Assembly (NCBI GenBank): GCA_020054325.1
Contig: JAGVLG010000116.1
Span: 1-45,252 of the forward strand
Reading direction: 5' to 3'
Source of the DNA: Gammaproteobacteria bacterium
GTDB taxonomy: Bacteria; Pseudomonadota; Gammaproteobacteria; UBA6186; Azoamicaceae
Length of the DNA: 45,252 bases
The notes under the pieces are model-generated. The model saw only the letters and a list, made by a program, of their open reading frames with translations. It was not told the DNA's origin and did no database searches. Of the stretch, positions 44,653 through 45,252 are shown in pieces. Position 1 is the stretch's first letter. Each line of letters begins with the position of its first letter. The translations under genes and the position numbers were made by a program.

Positions 44653-45252
44653 ATGCATACCAATTTTAAAAAGCTTTTATACAGTTGGCCTAAACCCTAT
44701 ATTCGGGATCAGGATTTAGCCACAATTTTCTTCATGGATGCCCCGCAGCGCTATGACACAGTTAAATACGCCATTAAGAAAGGTCTTTTGAACCAGATTA
44801 AACGTGGCTTATATCTGATTCAAAAGCCATATCAAGCAACACATTATGATGAATTTGAAATAGCACAGACAATTTATGGCCCGTCCTATGTAAGTCTAGA
44901 ATCGGCCTTATCATACCATGGTTGGATCCCAGAAAAAGTTAATATATATACTTCTGTTACTGTAAAACGTAGTAAAAAATTTATTACGCCTATTGGAAAC
45001 TTCACTTATTCTCGCACCCCGATTAATAATTTTATGTTACTGGTAAACCGAGTTGAAACAGATAACTCCATATTTCTGATAGCTGAACCATGGAAGGCTA
45101 TAGCAGATTATATATACGTACGTAACAGGCATTGGTCATCAATATCAGACATGCTTGATGATCTGCGTATTGATGAAGAACTATTATTTGAAGCCAATAT
45201 AATAGAATTGGAGTACTTATCTAATAACTACTCTAGTAGTAGAGTAAAAAAA
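44653..45252 (+). CDS. AbiEi-type antitoxin (type IV TA), cut by window edge
   Basis: The ATG at 44653 opens a frame of 200 codons that runs past the window end with no stop. Residues ~14-60 form a winged helix (DAPQRYDTVKYAIKKG followed by LLNQIKRGLYLI). Next comes the family hallmark YGPSYVSLESALSYHGWIPE, then VTVKRSKKF and TPIGNFTYSR. This matches the AbiEi family antitoxin, which blocks the nucleotidyltransferase toxin AbiEii and represses its own operon. AbiEii should follow just downstream, outside the window. An inverted repeat ends 9 nt before the start. Confidence 0.85.
   Translation, partial: MHTNFKKLLYSWPKPYIRDQDLATIFFMDAPQRYDTVKYAIKKGLLNQIKRGLYLIQKPYQATHYDEFEIAQTIYGPSYVSLESALSYHGWIPEKVNIYTSVTVKRSKKFITPIGNFTYSRTPINNFMLLVNRVETDNSIFLIAEPWKAIADYIYVRNRHWSSISDMLDDLRIDEELLFEANIIELEYLSNNYSSSRVKK

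Overview
The window looks like a low-GC gammaproteobacterial chromosome, probably from a host-associated or intracellular lineage of Legionella/Coxiella type. The lineage is inferred, not proven. The gammaproteobacterial signs are an smc-zipA-ligA operon (zipA is restricted to this class), a FleQ-type sigma-54 activator, RhlE, FadL, YaiI and lipocalin genes. The host-associated signs are several large proteins with eukaryote-like parts: tandem AP2-like domains, ankyrin-like repeats, a secreted metzincin with a Thr/Pro/Lys linker, a VWA protein ending in a polyproline tail, patatin and alpha/beta-hydrolase lipases, and long coiled-coil proteins. No tRNA, rRNA, CRISPR array or transposase was seen.

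Layout. 1-1.9 kb: the end of a glycosyltransferase, an AP2-domain protein and thymidine kinase. 2.1-9.3 kb: ligA, zipA and smc in one operon, with sufT upstream. 9.5-12.3 kb: two small proteins, a receiver-less FleQ-like activator and a small helical protein. 12.3-18.2 kb: three minus-strand genes for an ankyrin-like giant and two coiled-coil proteins. 18.3-23.5 kb: a Bcp peroxiredoxin, a membrane protein, an alpha/beta hydrolase, NAD(P)H-hydrate epimerase and a hipA-hipB toxin-antitoxin pair. 23.5-31.4 kb: a metzincin gene and a VWA/polyproline gene flank an overlapping yhhQ-tgt pair for queuosine metabolism. 31.6-40 kb: fadL, DUF1428, DUF2267, a helical protein, lipocalin, rhlE-yaiI, an SDR and a patatin lipoprotein. 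39.9-45.25 kb: three tiny membrane proteins in a row, a 784-aa orphan, a patatin-gene remnant, an outer-membrane barrel, a TetR regulator with its palindrome, and an AbiEi-like antitoxin running off the edge.

The most notable non-coding signal is a set of 0.1-0.2 kb palindromic intergenic elements at 1932-2130, 8590-8675, 9393-9492 and 11487-11641. They carry shared boxes (GGGTGACGC and AGCGGCAGGAC) inside differing outer stems. Two copies share a hairpin with a compensatory base-pair change. An element of similar architecture but without the boxes lies at 26641-26819. A second signal is three 16-bp operator-like sites at an exact 40-bp period ahead of hipA; the last contains a TATAAT box that would place transcription at the hipA start codon.

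The housekeeping genes cover cell division, DNA ligation, Fe-S assembly, nucleotide salvage and NAD(P)H repair. The accessory genes suggest host interaction, but secretion of any of these proteins is inferred only from their architecture.
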